From the NCBI GenBank assembly GCA_019009955.1, contig CM032229.1, positions 77,669,001-77,733,000 of the forward strand: a DNA stretch of 64,000 bases, given 5' to 3'. The notes below the pieces were generated by a model that was not told where the DNA came from, did no database searches, and saw only the letters and a list, made by a program, of their open reading frames with translations. Each line of letters opens with the position of its first letter. Positions within the stretch are counted from its first letter, which is position 1. The position numbers and the translations under genes were made by a program. Shown piece by piece: positions 1 through 9,911 of the stretch. Source of the stretch: Riptortus pedestris. Lineage: Eukaryota; Arthropoda; Insecta; Hemiptera; Alydidae.

Positions 1-84
1 GTAATTGGGGTTTTAGGAAGGTTAAATCATTTAAATTTTTGTTGTCCTGTTGTTGTGTCCACCGTCTCCTTTTCTTTTTTCATC

Positions 85-1161
85 ATGGATGCCGATCAAC
101 AAAATATGACTGCACATGATCAACACCACCAAATCAACGACTCTAGTTTAAGTGCTGAAGGTATAGAAAAATTAGTCGAATTGCAACTTGAAAAAAAGTT
201 ATTAGAATTTAAATCAGAATTTCATTCTTATTTTACCAAGCTTACGGAGTGCTTAGGGGGCATGCTGGAGTGTGCGGGAACCTTTTCTAAAATATTTGAG
301 GCACCAACAAATATTCCCCATGATAATGCCCTTCCTAGTATTTCCAGACACCCAACCCAATTTGAAGAGAAGGCATCGACTCCAGCTAGAGGTTACACGT
401 TTCTCCAGGATACATTTAGAATTTCTGAGCCTGTTAAAAAATTACCCCCATATTTTGACTCTCTATTAAATAATGTACCCACTTTGAGGACTAGCGACCC
501 TCATTCTATCTTAGAATTTTTGGAGGCACTTTACGAGATTAATAAATTAAAGCCCACCTGGTTTGATAAAATTTTTGAAAGACTGACATTTTCCCAGCCT
601 CAGGCAGTTTTGAAGCATTTATTAACTTCGCCCAATTTAACGTTTGAAAAAGTGAGGGACACACTTTTGTCAAACACTACGCCTCGTACTAGACTACAGT
701 ACAAAATTGATTATATCTATAGGCAAGAAAAGGCTGGGGAACCATTCCGGGAACATGCGGACCATGTAATTAAATATTCAGAAATTTTGAAATTTGAAAA
801 TGAAAGTGAAATAATTGAAATAATATTAGAAAATGCTAATGACCGAACACGATCATTTTTTACATTTAATACTATTCCTTCCACATTCAGGGAATTGAAT
901 TTATTAATTGATAAAGTAGAGAAATTAGTATTAAATGCTAAACAGTATACATCAAGTAATAACTTTGTGGAAAATAGGTCTGCGTTAACCCTCCCACCCG
1001 CCCTTAATAAGTCAATTGAGGACATAAAGTCACTAATGGATTTTCTAAATTCAAGGGGGAGGGAAGAGTCGCACAGACCATATAGCGACTCAAATGCTGC
1101 CCGGAACAGGAACTATAATAGATACAGTCATAATAATAATAATAATAATAATAACCTGTAG
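85..1161 (+). CDS. Gag-like ORF of a degenerate LTR retrotransposon
   Basis: This is the longest open frame in the window, 358 codons from the ATG at 85. The open frame extends a little upstream but only with a GTG, so 85 is the first real ATG. The N-terminal part is polar (Gln/His/Asp-rich) with a short helical stretch. The central 200 residues look like a retroelement capsid: a segment with YIYRQEKAGEPFREHADHV is followed by leucine/isoleucine-rich helices and a PSTFRELNLLIDKVEKLV helix, as in Ty3/gypsy-type Gag. The C-terminus is Arg/Asn-rich (basic, RNA-binding-like) and ends in about eight Asn from an (AAT)n run, then Leu-stop. No CCHC zinc knuckle and no protease or reverse transcriptase follows in any frame that I could read. 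Gag would form the retrotransposon particle. The exact clade is not determined. A domesticated gag gene is a less likely alternative. Confidence 0.6.
   Translation: MDADQQNMTAHDQHHQINDSSLSAEGIEKLVELQLEKKLLEFKSEFHSYFTKLTECLGGMLECAGTFSKIFEAPTNIPHDNALPSISRHPTQFEEKASTPARGYTFLQDTFRISEPVKKLPPYFDSLLNNVPTLRTSDPHSILEFLEALYEINKLKPTWFDKIFERLTFSQPQAVLKHLLTSPNLTFEKVRDTLLSNTTPRTRLQYKIDYIYRQEKAGEPFREHADHVIKYSEILKFENESEIIEIILENANDRTRSFFTFNTIPSTFRELNLLIDKVEKLVLNAKQYTSSNNFVENRSALTLPPALNKSIEDIKSLMDFLNSRGREESHRPYSDSNAARNRNYNRYSHNNNNNNNNL
1130..1154 (+). repeat. (AAT)n microsatellite encoding poly-Asn
   Basis: About eight AAT units lie in frame at the very end of the Gag-like frame, just before the stop. The position, in the basic tail where a zinc knuckle is usual, suggests repeat expansion or retrotranscript decay at the break point. 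Confidence 0.85.
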
Positions 1162-1389
1162 TAAATCCGTCTTGAATAGGCTATGTACATCCTACAAGCA
1201 GAAAACTTTAAATGAATCCAATAAATATAGTATACATTTTTTAATTTTCTTAAAACTAACATGTGTTGGAAAGTACAATTTTTTTTAATGCTTTAGAATG
1301 TATATATGTTGTTTTTGCTTTAATAATTGAAATAACTTACATAACACAAATTCCATAACTCTTTTTGCTACAAAAAAGTTCGGCTGATC

Positions 1390-1788
1390 CATATTGGATT
1401 GCTTCAAGTACCTGAAGGCTTGTGCTGGAGCTAATGATAAATATGCCTGGACTGCTTAGGAGCAAATCACCGCTTGCGAAAATTGATGACTTATCTTATG
1501 CACTAGTGGTATTATGCGCAATGAACGAACAGATCATCTACTTGGATAATTTCTTAGGTACAACAAGTGTTACTATACGTCAAATCATTTTGATTATAAA
1601 AAAATCATATTAGATCATACTGGAAAGAGTTACTCAGCCTTGGATAACAAGATTATTTCTCATATTGGACGGTTATCTGGTGTGAATGTACCAAGGAGTA
1701 TGAAAGAGTGTGGAGATAGCATACTTGATCTTAATGCGACAGATTTGGACCAGGAATGGGATAGACTAGAGAGCCTTCCTATGTTTTA
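1390..1788 (+). pseudogene. Degenerate coding remnant, unidentified
   Basis: Two frames give protein-like runs that join only by a frameshift near 1550-1610: first a segment with AKIDDLSYALVVLCAMNEQI, then one with HTGKSYSALDNKIISHIGRL ending EWDRLESLPMF-stop at about 1788. Stops interrupt both. It lies 230 bp downstream of the Gag-like frame and may belong to the same or another retroelement, but I see no RT, integrase or protease motif. I do not recognise the family. Confidence 0.25.
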
Positions 1789-2109
1789 ATTATTTTAAGA
1801 ATATTTGGTGTGGTAATGTGTAGAATAACAAGAGAGAAGTGAACAAAACAATTTAATAAGTGTATCAACAATTTACAATGTTTTTGAGGAAGTTTCGCAC
1901 GAGGCGCTGACGTTCTTTTATCATTCTTCTAACCTCAAACAGGTTATGTACGCAGTGTTGTCACTAGCTCAAACTCGCTCCCGAATTACTATTAAATTTT
2001 AAAGCAGGGGGGCCCCAGGTGACAACTAGACGCAAGTACATATAACTGTTAACTGTTACAAATATAATAAGTAACACTGTTACCACGGGTTTAAACCACT
2101 CCTAGCGTG

Positions 2110-2420
2110 CTGCACTGAGGAGCCTATAATCCCGGACCCAACCAAACCTCGTCAAGTGCCCACTTTAGCTCTTCCATACCAGTAGGGCCTTCCACCTTTC
2201 CTAGGCGTGAGACTACGCTTCTGAGCCTTGTATAACTCTTGTTCTGCTGACCGTATGCATATTCGAACTTCCGCCATTCTGGAGAGACGAAACGTAGAGA
2301 GACCCTTCTGCTGGAGGTCACTCCGTAGAATCTTATTCCTACGACTATTGTAACTTTTACATCTACTTCCACACTATTTTCTCTGTAAGTATCCCTCCCA
2401 GATACTTGCACATGCCATAA
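2110..2420 (-). repeat. Dispersed repeat with a 95-codon open frame
   Basis: A minus-strand frame at 2124-2411 is open for 95 codons and includes EWRKFEYAYGQQNKSYTRL. The stretch is richer in GC than its surroundings. A diverged copy of the same DNA lies at about 17480-17640: it shares the GTTCGAATAYGCATACG block and flanking similarity but does not keep the frame. That makes a repeat more likely than a host gene. Product unknown. Confidence 0.3.
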
Positions 2421-2564
2421 CTAGGAAATAACAACCCCCCACTTCAACACGACTTTCAATCTCTCCTCTCCGCCTATAAGTTGTGTATTTTCTTAGCTTA
2501 TTTTGAGCTTTAAATTTTGCTCTCTTCATTTATTCACTAGCCAGTGCTGTGATTTACCTAGAAG

Positions 2565-2698
2565 TGATCAACACATCAAACCAGAGAAGTTTGAGTATTC
2601 CATACTAAACCATTAGCAATTGCACGTATTTTTTATCACCTGAATCTTCTTGCCCTCTTCCAGGGCTACATTAAACAGAATAGGTGACTATGGAACTC
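2565..2698 (-). pseudogene. LINE reverse transcriptase fragment
   Basis: Read on the minus strand, 2698-2625 gives SPILFNVALEEGKKIQV. This matches the RT palm motif (QG-x3-SP-x-LFN-x2-LE) of non-LTR retrotransposons. Stops occur upstream and downstream (at the position of the expected Gln and after about 12 more residues), so it is dead. Only about 45 residues can be followed. It abuts the HINE fragment that begins at about 2706. Confidence 0.4.
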
Positions 2699-2705
2699 CT
2701 CAGAA

Positions 2706-2847
2706 GCATTAAATATATATATAACTTTAAACAGACCTTATTTTCGTCAACTCCTAGAAAGGATCGATAGATATTTCAGAAATTTTTTTGGAAAATGATG
2801 TCATGAGTACAACCTCTATATCTAATTTGTCTTACGGGAATCTGCTA
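2706..2847 (-). mobile_element. HINE-like element, 5' fragment
   Basis: Diverged minus-strand copy of the 5' end of the family described at 9711-10396. A short TA run is followed by the block reading ACCTTATTTTCGTCAACTCC, then GTCATGAGTACAACCTC and a decayed terminal palindrome ending GGGAATCTGCTAA. The rest of the element is missing. Confidence 0.55.
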
Positions 2848-3171
2848 ATAAAGAAAGCAACATATGAATATTCTTATGGCCTTATGTAAGACCATGCAGC
2901 TTCATTAGTTCGCCATTGCTTCTATTCAGGTTTTTAATTCATTATATTTTTAATGAAAAAAAAAAATCAAGCAACTTGGTTATTTATCCTTGAAGGTCGA
3001 ACTTTTAAAAATATGCATTATTGCCACACAGGCATCAGCGTGGTTGTACTAGTGCATATTTGAATTTCATAGTCAAATAGTCAATAAACCAGTGAATGGT
3101 AATTGATTTTGAGAGCAACATAGAGAACATGTTATCTTTGTCTTTTTACCTGACTGGTGACTAGTTTCCAG

Positions 3172-3310
3172 AGTGCTTCCAGTCAACTTGGGACCTTGAG
3201 CATCCATACAAAGATTACGGGTTCGAAACAATCGAGGATTACCTAAAATCACTCACTTCCTTGAATTTGGTGGAGGATCTTAGAACTGGGAGAATATATG
3301 TCGTCGAATC
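3172..3310 (+). CDS. Candidate internal exon, LOTUS/OST-HTH-like segment
   Basis: The 139-nt segment starts after GACTAGTTTCCAG (plausible acceptor) and ends at GAATC|GTGAGT (strong donor). In the only useful frame it encodes about 45 residues starting CFQSTWDLEHP. A stop would follow within the intron (TGA at 3312), so the donor fits the frame. Residues such as YKDYGFETIEDYLKSL followed by NLVEDLRTGRIYVV resemble the second half of a LOTUS/OST-HTH domain (Y-K-x2-GF-x-[ST]-[IL]-x2-[FYL]-L-x-S-L, then a hydrophobic strand), as in TDRD5, TDRD7 and MARF1-type RNA-binding proteins. That assignment is from memory of the motif. I cannot locate partner exons: joining directly to 5619 reads into a stop after about 15 codons. 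Either an isolated exon of a gene with large introns or an exon remnant. Confidence 0.4.
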
Positions 3311-3566
3311 GTGAGTATTACACCATCTACTCTATTGAGAATGTTCTACGCCCTAAGGATGGAATAATCAATTTCAGTATATAACGCTAAATGATTGTTC
3401 AATATATAATTATCACTCTTACTAGTAAAGGACGGACGGTTAGTAGAATATATTTAGCACCTTATATAGTTATTATGTATTTCCAAATTTTAACTTTCAA
3501 TTTCCGCTCAGATATACCTTTCTATGGTATTGATAAAAATGAAATGACAGGGCAAGAGTAAATACG

Positions 3567-3822
3567 TTTTAGTCGATTTCCCTTAAAGGAAATGAGCAAT
3601 TGAGGTAGTACTTATGACGCGATTTTCAAAAAAAAAAAAAAATTCTAGAAATGTTAATTGTAATTTATCCTATACCGCGTCGTCAGCCGTTGGACGCTAT
3701 TCGCTTCTTAATCTTCCCGATTGCCTGTCCTGGGTTGAACTCATGGCGCGATTTTCAAAAGGTTTCCTCACATATCCATCGACCCTTCCTAAGAGATGAT
3801 CAAAATGAGGACCGTTCAAAAT

Positions 3823-3875
<53 letters not shown>
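3567..3875 (+). mobile_element. HINE-like element, 5' part with (CA)n core
   Basis: A decayed terminal palindrome (TTTAGTCGATTTCCCTTAAA at 3570) leads into GTACTTATGACGCGATTTTC. A second 5' module follows at 3690-3820 (ATTCGCTTCTTAATCTTCCC, then CTCATGGCGCGATTTTC, then GATGATCAAAATGAGGACCG). The core microsatellite is (CA)n instead of the usual (TA)n. The alternative 5' module recurs at 14580-14700. The 3' half is absent. Confidence 0.55.
3830..3873. repeat. (CA)n microsatellite
   Basis: About 22 CA units form the core of the HINE copy at 3567-3875. Open frames here encode only Thr-His repeats. Confidence 0.9.
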
Positions 3876-3876
<1 letters not shown>

Positions 3877-3899
3877 GCTGCACGATATTTTAGCATATT

Positions 3900-5600
3900 C
3901 TCTTTTATCCTCCTCATACTTATTTCTTTCTTTTTCTGTTATACTTACGTTTTGAAAATCATATTTATGGTTCTATTTAATCGCATGGTCGGCTAGGGAC
4001 GTTTCATTCTCCTTATGATCAACGTTTATCAAGTGTTGTCTGATGCTTCTTTTGAGTATTTGTGATGTGTAAATACAACCATTTGAATTTGAAAGCGTAA
4101 TTATAGTAAACGTATTTTAGCCTCTTCTGTAGTAATTCTGGAATTCCTGGAAGAACAGCCAAATTGTCTAAATAGTCAGGTAGGAATTTGTTTATTTCGT
4201 AGCTCACGTTAGACATACTACCAAAACGGGCGAAATATAATTTTTATATTATGCGTGAAACGTGTAGAGCCATCCATGTTTATAAATGAATTGAAGTATT
4301 TTATGGTCCAACTATGCATGGCCTAATTACGTATATATTAGTCGATGTGTTAACAATATGTTCTCAATCATTTAAATGCTCCTTATGTGTTTCAGTGAGC
4401 CCACAACTGTTGTACGGTACTAGCAATGATAGGAGTGTTATAGCACCATAACCTTATTAGGTGGAACAGTGTTAAGCCATCCTAGTGGCAACTCAGACAT
4501 AGGACCAGATACAATTGTAGCCAGGAATAATGTTAATAAAAATTCATAAGATAACCTTCTTTCATTTATCTTGATATATGACCCCAATTCTTAAACTATG
4601 AAAATGATTTTGACAAATTTCAGCAATTTATAATTTCTTGGAGATTCATCTGTTGGCTGAATGAGGAGTTTAACTTATTTCAAGGAGCATTAAATTCCCT
4701 GCGAAATGTATTCATTCAGAAAAATATTATTTGTGCTTCTAAAGAATCATTTGTTCAACTCTAAAAATCACTTGATTGAAAATGAAAATGTGACATTGTC
4801 GTGTGTTTAGAAAGCAAACAACTTTGTAATAACATTTTCTCATCAATTTTCTTAATATTTATTAATTCAGAGCTATCTTAACAGTAGTTAATAAGAAATC
4901 AATCCAACGAGAACTCTTTAAGTGTATAAAATAGTTAATTTCCCTTAATGGAAATCTGCTAAAAACTACCTTACCTAATGATGATGTTTCATGGTGTGTT
5001 TCTTTTAATTTAATAAACATGTTTATGTCAATGCCAGTCTGAATATGATAGATATCAATGCAATTAAAGAGTTATTATGTAAAAATCATGTTCAATTGAC
5101 TCTACAACCTGAATATTAGCATGTCAAAACATTTTGGCAATGGATTGTAGGAGTAAAAAGGGCGAGTGACATATCTCAATAAAAATAAAAATAGAAAAAC
5201 AAGACACTAAAAAATAATTTGATATGAATGACAGGTGGAAATTACAGGAGAGGCTGAATTAAATGATTCAAGAACTATGACTCAGAGTACTCTGACTTGG
5301 CACTTCAGTCAGATTAAACTGACAGCTTTGGCCGTCAAAAGCTCTAATAGTTCCGTGAGGAGAATTATTTTCATCATTTCAATAAAAATTTTAAGTGAGC
5401 ACATGAGAAAAAAAAATTGATTCCCAGTTGTAATCTGAACAAATTTGGCTGTACTCTTATCTATTATTAACATCAGACCATTTCTGTGGGCGCTTCCCAC
5501 AGCACCGTCCAAAACCGAATCTGCTCCAGTGGGTTTCAAATTAAACTAAAGCACTGCTCCGCTAACTAACTTTTCTCTTAAACTAAATTTTCTCCAACTC
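3900..5600. other. AT-rich DNA without recognised genes
   Basis: Small frames here (for example 4019-4216 minus and 5235-5420 plus) have no family features. No repeat of the window's main families is recognisable. Confidence 0.5.
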
Positions 5601-5618
5601 TCCGCTTTCCTTCTTCAG

Positions 5619-5853
5619 ACGTCAGTTTTTTCATTACGTATTCGTCAGTTATCACAAAGGGTAATGACAATCTACGATACGTTAGTTTTGAAGGTGAGAT
5701 CTCAAGAAATCCAAAAATTGTCATATACTAAGTACAGAAATCGACATTGCTGTAAAATCGTAAATTACCGGTCGTTGAATAGAAAAGTAAATCCCCGAGT
5801 TGCTGCTTTATCTAAGGAGATTTCCGAAACACAGGAATGGAATCTAGATAACT
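5619..5853 (+). CDS. Candidate exon, unknown product
   Basis: A pyrimidine-rich tract ending TTTCCTTCTTCAG at 5618 is a strong acceptor, and AACT|GTAAGT at 5853/5854 is a strong donor. The frame starting at 5619 stays open for all 235 nt (78 codons), with a polar, basic protein (for example NRHCCKIVNYRSLNRKVNPR and ALSKEISETQEWNLDN). I recognise no domain. An ATG at 5664 lies inside the frame, but the open frame extends to the acceptor, so an internal exon fits better than a start exon. It carries no visible similarity to the repeats in the window. It could still be a chance open stretch. Confidence 0.27.
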
Positions 5854-5948
5854 GTAAGTAAATATTTTGATATCTATTTTTTCCATTGCTAATATCCCTG
5901 TGTAAAGATAATTTGCAGCTTCAGAAGAGATGATGAGCAACATAGATT

Positions 5949-6140
5949 TAAATGTTATTTATTAACGTCCCCTTTTTTCTACTTGGTCGTTACTACTCTT
6001 ATTTAGGCAGAGTGGAACTATGGATTTTATTTAATGAGTTCGTTTCTTAATAAATTCCTATTGCCCATGCGAGAATCGAACTCGCCACTCACGGTTTACC
6101 ATGTGAGATAAGGCTTTTTCATCACTTAACCATGGTGGTT
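5949..6140 (-). mobile_element. tRNA-derived SINE, decayed
   Basis: Minus-strand copy of the window's SINE (see 7448-7684). The (TTATTAACGTCC) tail, the TTAATGAGTTCGT block and the complement of box B (GAATCGAACTCGCC) are present. The middle is diverged and the 5' end is cut at AACCATGGTGG. Confidence 0.75.
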
Positions 6141-6491
6141 TTGCGGAAAGCTAAATGGCTAGTGCTTCCTTCCGCTGAGGACGGCAGCTCCGTTGCGCTC
6201 TGGCTTTCTTAGGGATCCACCGTGTATCCAGCCTTCCTAAATTTGCCTGGGACATCCTGGAGGTCAACTGGTAATGTAACACGACACCGTGAGCATTTCC
6301 TAGGAAGGGTATATACAATTGTGGACATGTTTTCTGGGCACAATAACCGCTGGTGTTACCTCCCTGCAGTCAAGCAGCAGAATAAAGACATTCTATTTAT
6401 TATGTATCATGCCCTTAACATACACAATTCTCCTAATGATTAAATATTTGCGTTTATACATTATTTAAATAATATAAGTTTTGAACACGTA

Positions 6492-6607
6492 CCGTAAAAC
6501 TCCCCAACTTTGTGACAGGCTCCCAACTTTGTGACACTCAAGATTTTGGGCATCCAGAGCACTCTAGCCCAAAATCTTGAGTGGCACAAAGGTGGGGAGT
6601 TTTACGG
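6492..6607. mobile_element. Foldback MITE with TA target duplication
   Basis: A 116-bp element flanked by TA on both sides (6490-6491 and 6608-6609). The arms begin CCGTAAAACTCCCCAACTTT and its inverse, pair almost end to end and meet around a 15-nt loop at 6553-6567. The left arm carries an internal duplication of CCCAACTTTGTGACA. TA duplication with long terminal inverted repeats suggests a Tc1/mariner-superfamily passenger. Confidence 0.7.
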
Positions 6608-6699
6608 TACATTTTGTATGGAGTCCCGTCAACATCTCTATCACAGTCATTGTACAATAATTTTTTCCAACCTTCAGCATACTCTCACGTCTGCTCATC

Positions 6700-6822
6700 G
6701 GGACTTTGGTTAATTAGAAATAGAAAATATATGGTGATAAGACTGGTTGCATAGTGCGTCATGCACGCGCGTGGGAAATCTGCTTAGTTGAAGCAGCCCA
6801 TGCGATGTGGAATTTTGCTTTC
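6700..6822 (+). mobile_element. HINE-like element, 3' end fragment
   Basis: Ends with CGTGGGAAATCTGCTTAG, a diverged hairpin (AGCAGCCCATGC) and a TGG-rich tail. The upstream AATAGAAAATATATGGTG block matches the same position in the copies at 14560-15110 and 55430-55925. Confidence 0.5.
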
Positions 6823-6829
6823 TTATTTT

Positions 6830-7440
6830 GGTTTCATCTTCTATAAATAAAAAACACTGTAACAGGTATTTTTCTTGCTCTAAATGATGATTTTAGAATT
6901 ATAGTTTCTTTGACATGTAAACTTCTTCCACCTACTGATCCACAAAGGTGGTTAGATTCTTTCATATCACGAACAACGACGAGAAGCCAATTACATTTAC
7001 GATGATTATACCTGTAAACTATAAAAATAAAGCCGGTATTTCAAATAAATAAGAGGGGGAAATAGCCAGTAGGACCCTGACACCAGATGCTTCTGTGATC
7101 TGTTTGTTGAAAGGCCACTCTTTCAATAGGCTTTCTAAAAAATCAATGCTGGAAAAAACAAATCAGACTGTGATTAAACACAGATATTATTGGGATCCGT
7201 TCTGGCTCCCCAACGTTATTATTTATTACCAAGATTAGAGATCAGTGTATGATTATGCATAGATAAGGATCTGCGCATAAACACACACTCAGGCTCAATC
7301 TGGACAATAATATACTTTCGTATACATACATAAACATAGTGTAAGTTACAGTATACGGGTGAAATAATATATACAAAACAATACCCGTGGCCCTAAAGAA
7401 TAATAGGGAAATTAAAAGAACATAATTTAATTAATTAAAG
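6830..7440. other. AT-rich DNA, nothing recognised
   Basis: No open frame of note, and no SINE, HINE or LINE similarity. Confidence 0.5.
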
Positions 7441-7447
7441 AAACAGT

Positions 7448-7684
7448 TTTTATTTATTTATTAATGTTATTTATTAACGTCCATTTTGTGCAACTACATC
7501 TAATTGGGATTGGTTATTTACAACGTTACTAAACTTTTCTTGCCAGGGTGGGTCTAAGGATTTTATTTAACGTGTTCATTACTAAATAAATTCCTTGTCT
7601 CCAGGCGGGAATCGAACACGCCACTCTAGGTTTACCGTATGAGATTAGGGCCAAGGCTTTAACTCACAGGGCTAATCTGAGCCC
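7448..7684 (-). mobile_element. tRNA-derived SINE, near full length
   Basis: Read on the minus strand it runs GGGGGCTCAGATTAGCC (A-box-like head), CTCATACGGTAAACC, GTTCGATTCCCGCCTGGAG (polymerase III box B), a core with AATTTATTTAGTAATGAAC and CCCACCCTGGC, then GTTAATAAATAA as an AT-rich tail. This order (tRNA-like head, unrelated body, A/T-rich tail) defines a tRNA-SINE of about 235 bp. About a dozen copies occur in the window. No LINE partner tail is identified here. Confidence 0.85.
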
Positions 7685-7689
7685 CCTTT

Positions 7690-8640
7690 ATTTCTTTAAA
7701 AAACCAAATCAAATGAATGCCTTAGTTTTTAAGCTATTTAAAGTAATTTAACGAATATATTTAGTATTTTATTTGGTTATAACAGTTGAGTATAAGCATA
7801 CTAATAAATGATATATTCTATTCATGATACATATGTGTCCTAAAGAAATGATCTCTACTCAAAATCAAAATTATTATATTGATATTTTGGGAACCTTATT
7901 ATATATTTTTTATTTTTTTTAAGCATTAATCGCAGCTTAGTACTTCATCTGGCTGACATGAAATGAAAGGATACAATAATCATTCTTATCCATACTACTT
8001 ATGTACCGATGCTCTTTTCAACAGGGCCTTCTTCTTATTGAGAACTTACATACATTTATTTTTAAATGTAATAGTTTATTTGACTTTCAGTCATCCGTTA
8101 TTATCTCATTCAGAGATAATAACGCTCATTTTAGTAGGAAGTATTTCCATTAAAAAAAAAATGGTTATTGCGGGACTGTTAAAAAAACTGCACACATATA
8201 TAGCTTATAGCTATATCAAAACTCACGAATCTTGATACAACTTAATTTGAGAATAGACACTGACAGGGAGTGTTTAGCAGATAGCCCACATCACGTTTAC
8301 GCCAAGAGCACTCGTATTAAAAATCATGAGCTTTCGTAGAAATAAAAATTATGGAGATTAAACTGTTCCATGGAGTGTCTAGGAGAAATTTACAAACTCT
8401 TAACTGGCTTGATTATTAACAGAATAACAGGGGATGATTATGAATGTAAAATGCCTAAATAGAGTAAGCAAGATTTCCGCCCATCCTTCTCTGAATTGGT
8501 TGGTTACTGATCACAAGTAACGGGTTACTTGACGGGTTATTGTACTATTGTAGTTTATAAATAGGTGCCGTATGTAGGTGCGCGAAAGGAGTTGTACATA
8601 AACAAAGAACTTGGTGGGAAAGATCATGCCTATGAAGGAA
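7690..8640. other. AT-rich DNA, nothing recognised
   Basis: The 90-codon frame at 7963 is hydrophobic and of no known family. No repeat of the main families is seen. Confidence 0.45.
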
Positions 8641-8663
8641 GGATGGATCTAGCATATGTGATA

Positions 8664-8782
<119 letters not shown>

Positions 8783-8799
8783 AAATTTGGAGTCCGCAC

Positions 8800-9700
8800 T
8801 GAAGGAAGGTTTAAAAAAACATTGTCTTTAATCAAAATGAGATTCGGTGAAATGTTATCAGATTTCCCTTTAGGGGTATGCTGTAGAAGTTGTACTACGA
8901 CAGAGTGAAATATTAACCACCAATCTTGGTGGTCAAGTTATTTTGTACAATTGTTTCTCTATGAACATTTCTCTAACAGGAATATTAACGGAATTATTTG
9001 TACTTCAACGTGTTGAGCCATCATTAAACCCCTACTTCTACTAGTAAGATTACAATTGTACCGCTAAACATCTCATATCCAATATAAAGTCCAATTCTTG
9101 TTTACAAAGGTTTCAAAATATTGGGGAAATAGAGATTAATACATACGTTTTCATTTCATCTTATGGGAGATTTTTCCAGTTCACCCCAATCTTGTGAGAA
9201 ATTATTAAATTAAATATGATCCAGGCTACTGATATTTTTCAATTATTTCGAATTCAATTTCCTTACTATTACCAAAATTGAATAGATGAACCCCGGGAAA
9301 ATGCTAATGCTCTGTGTATTCTTACATCTATCTATATGTTATTCTATAAGTTTTCTTATAATCTAAGAGCGAATGACATGATAAGTTAAGATATTTGCAT
9401 AATTTTATTATACGTAACAGCATGTTATTTAAGCAAATGCTAGACTGCCTGATGAAATACTAGTTCCCTTGAAGAAGGGGATAAATATCAACGAAAAAGT
9501 ATGACTAATTAGACGGCAAGACTAACGATTTGCATAATGTTTGCGTTTTACATCCTAGTAAATATGAACCCACCTACAGTCTTACTGGTGCTACACTTCA
9601 TGCAAGACCTAGCCTACAACCATTCACGGTTCTTTTAGGCACCTTCTCTTCACAGTTTCCACAAGCCCACCCGCCTTACACCAGTCTACTGCAGTACTGG
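8800..9700. other. No recognised feature
   Basis: Includes a short perfect hairpin (CCACCAA-TCTTGG-TGG at about 8920). The 61-codon frame at 9530 begins with TTG and has no recognisable features. Confidence 0.45.
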
Positions 9701-9710
9701 ATGATCTGTT

Positions 9711-9823
9711 TTTAGCAGATTTCCCTTAAGGGAAATCAGCTAGTGAGGTCGTACTCATGACATGAAAATTTCTTCAAATGCCCATCGATCATACCCAGGA
9801 GATGACGAAAATGAGGTCCGTTC

Positions 9824-9911
<88 letters not shown>

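Noticed and set aside
3172..5853. A two-exon gene joining 3172-3310 and 5619-5853
   Set aside because: The intron phases do not agree with the long open frame at 5619; the joined frame stops after about 15 codons.
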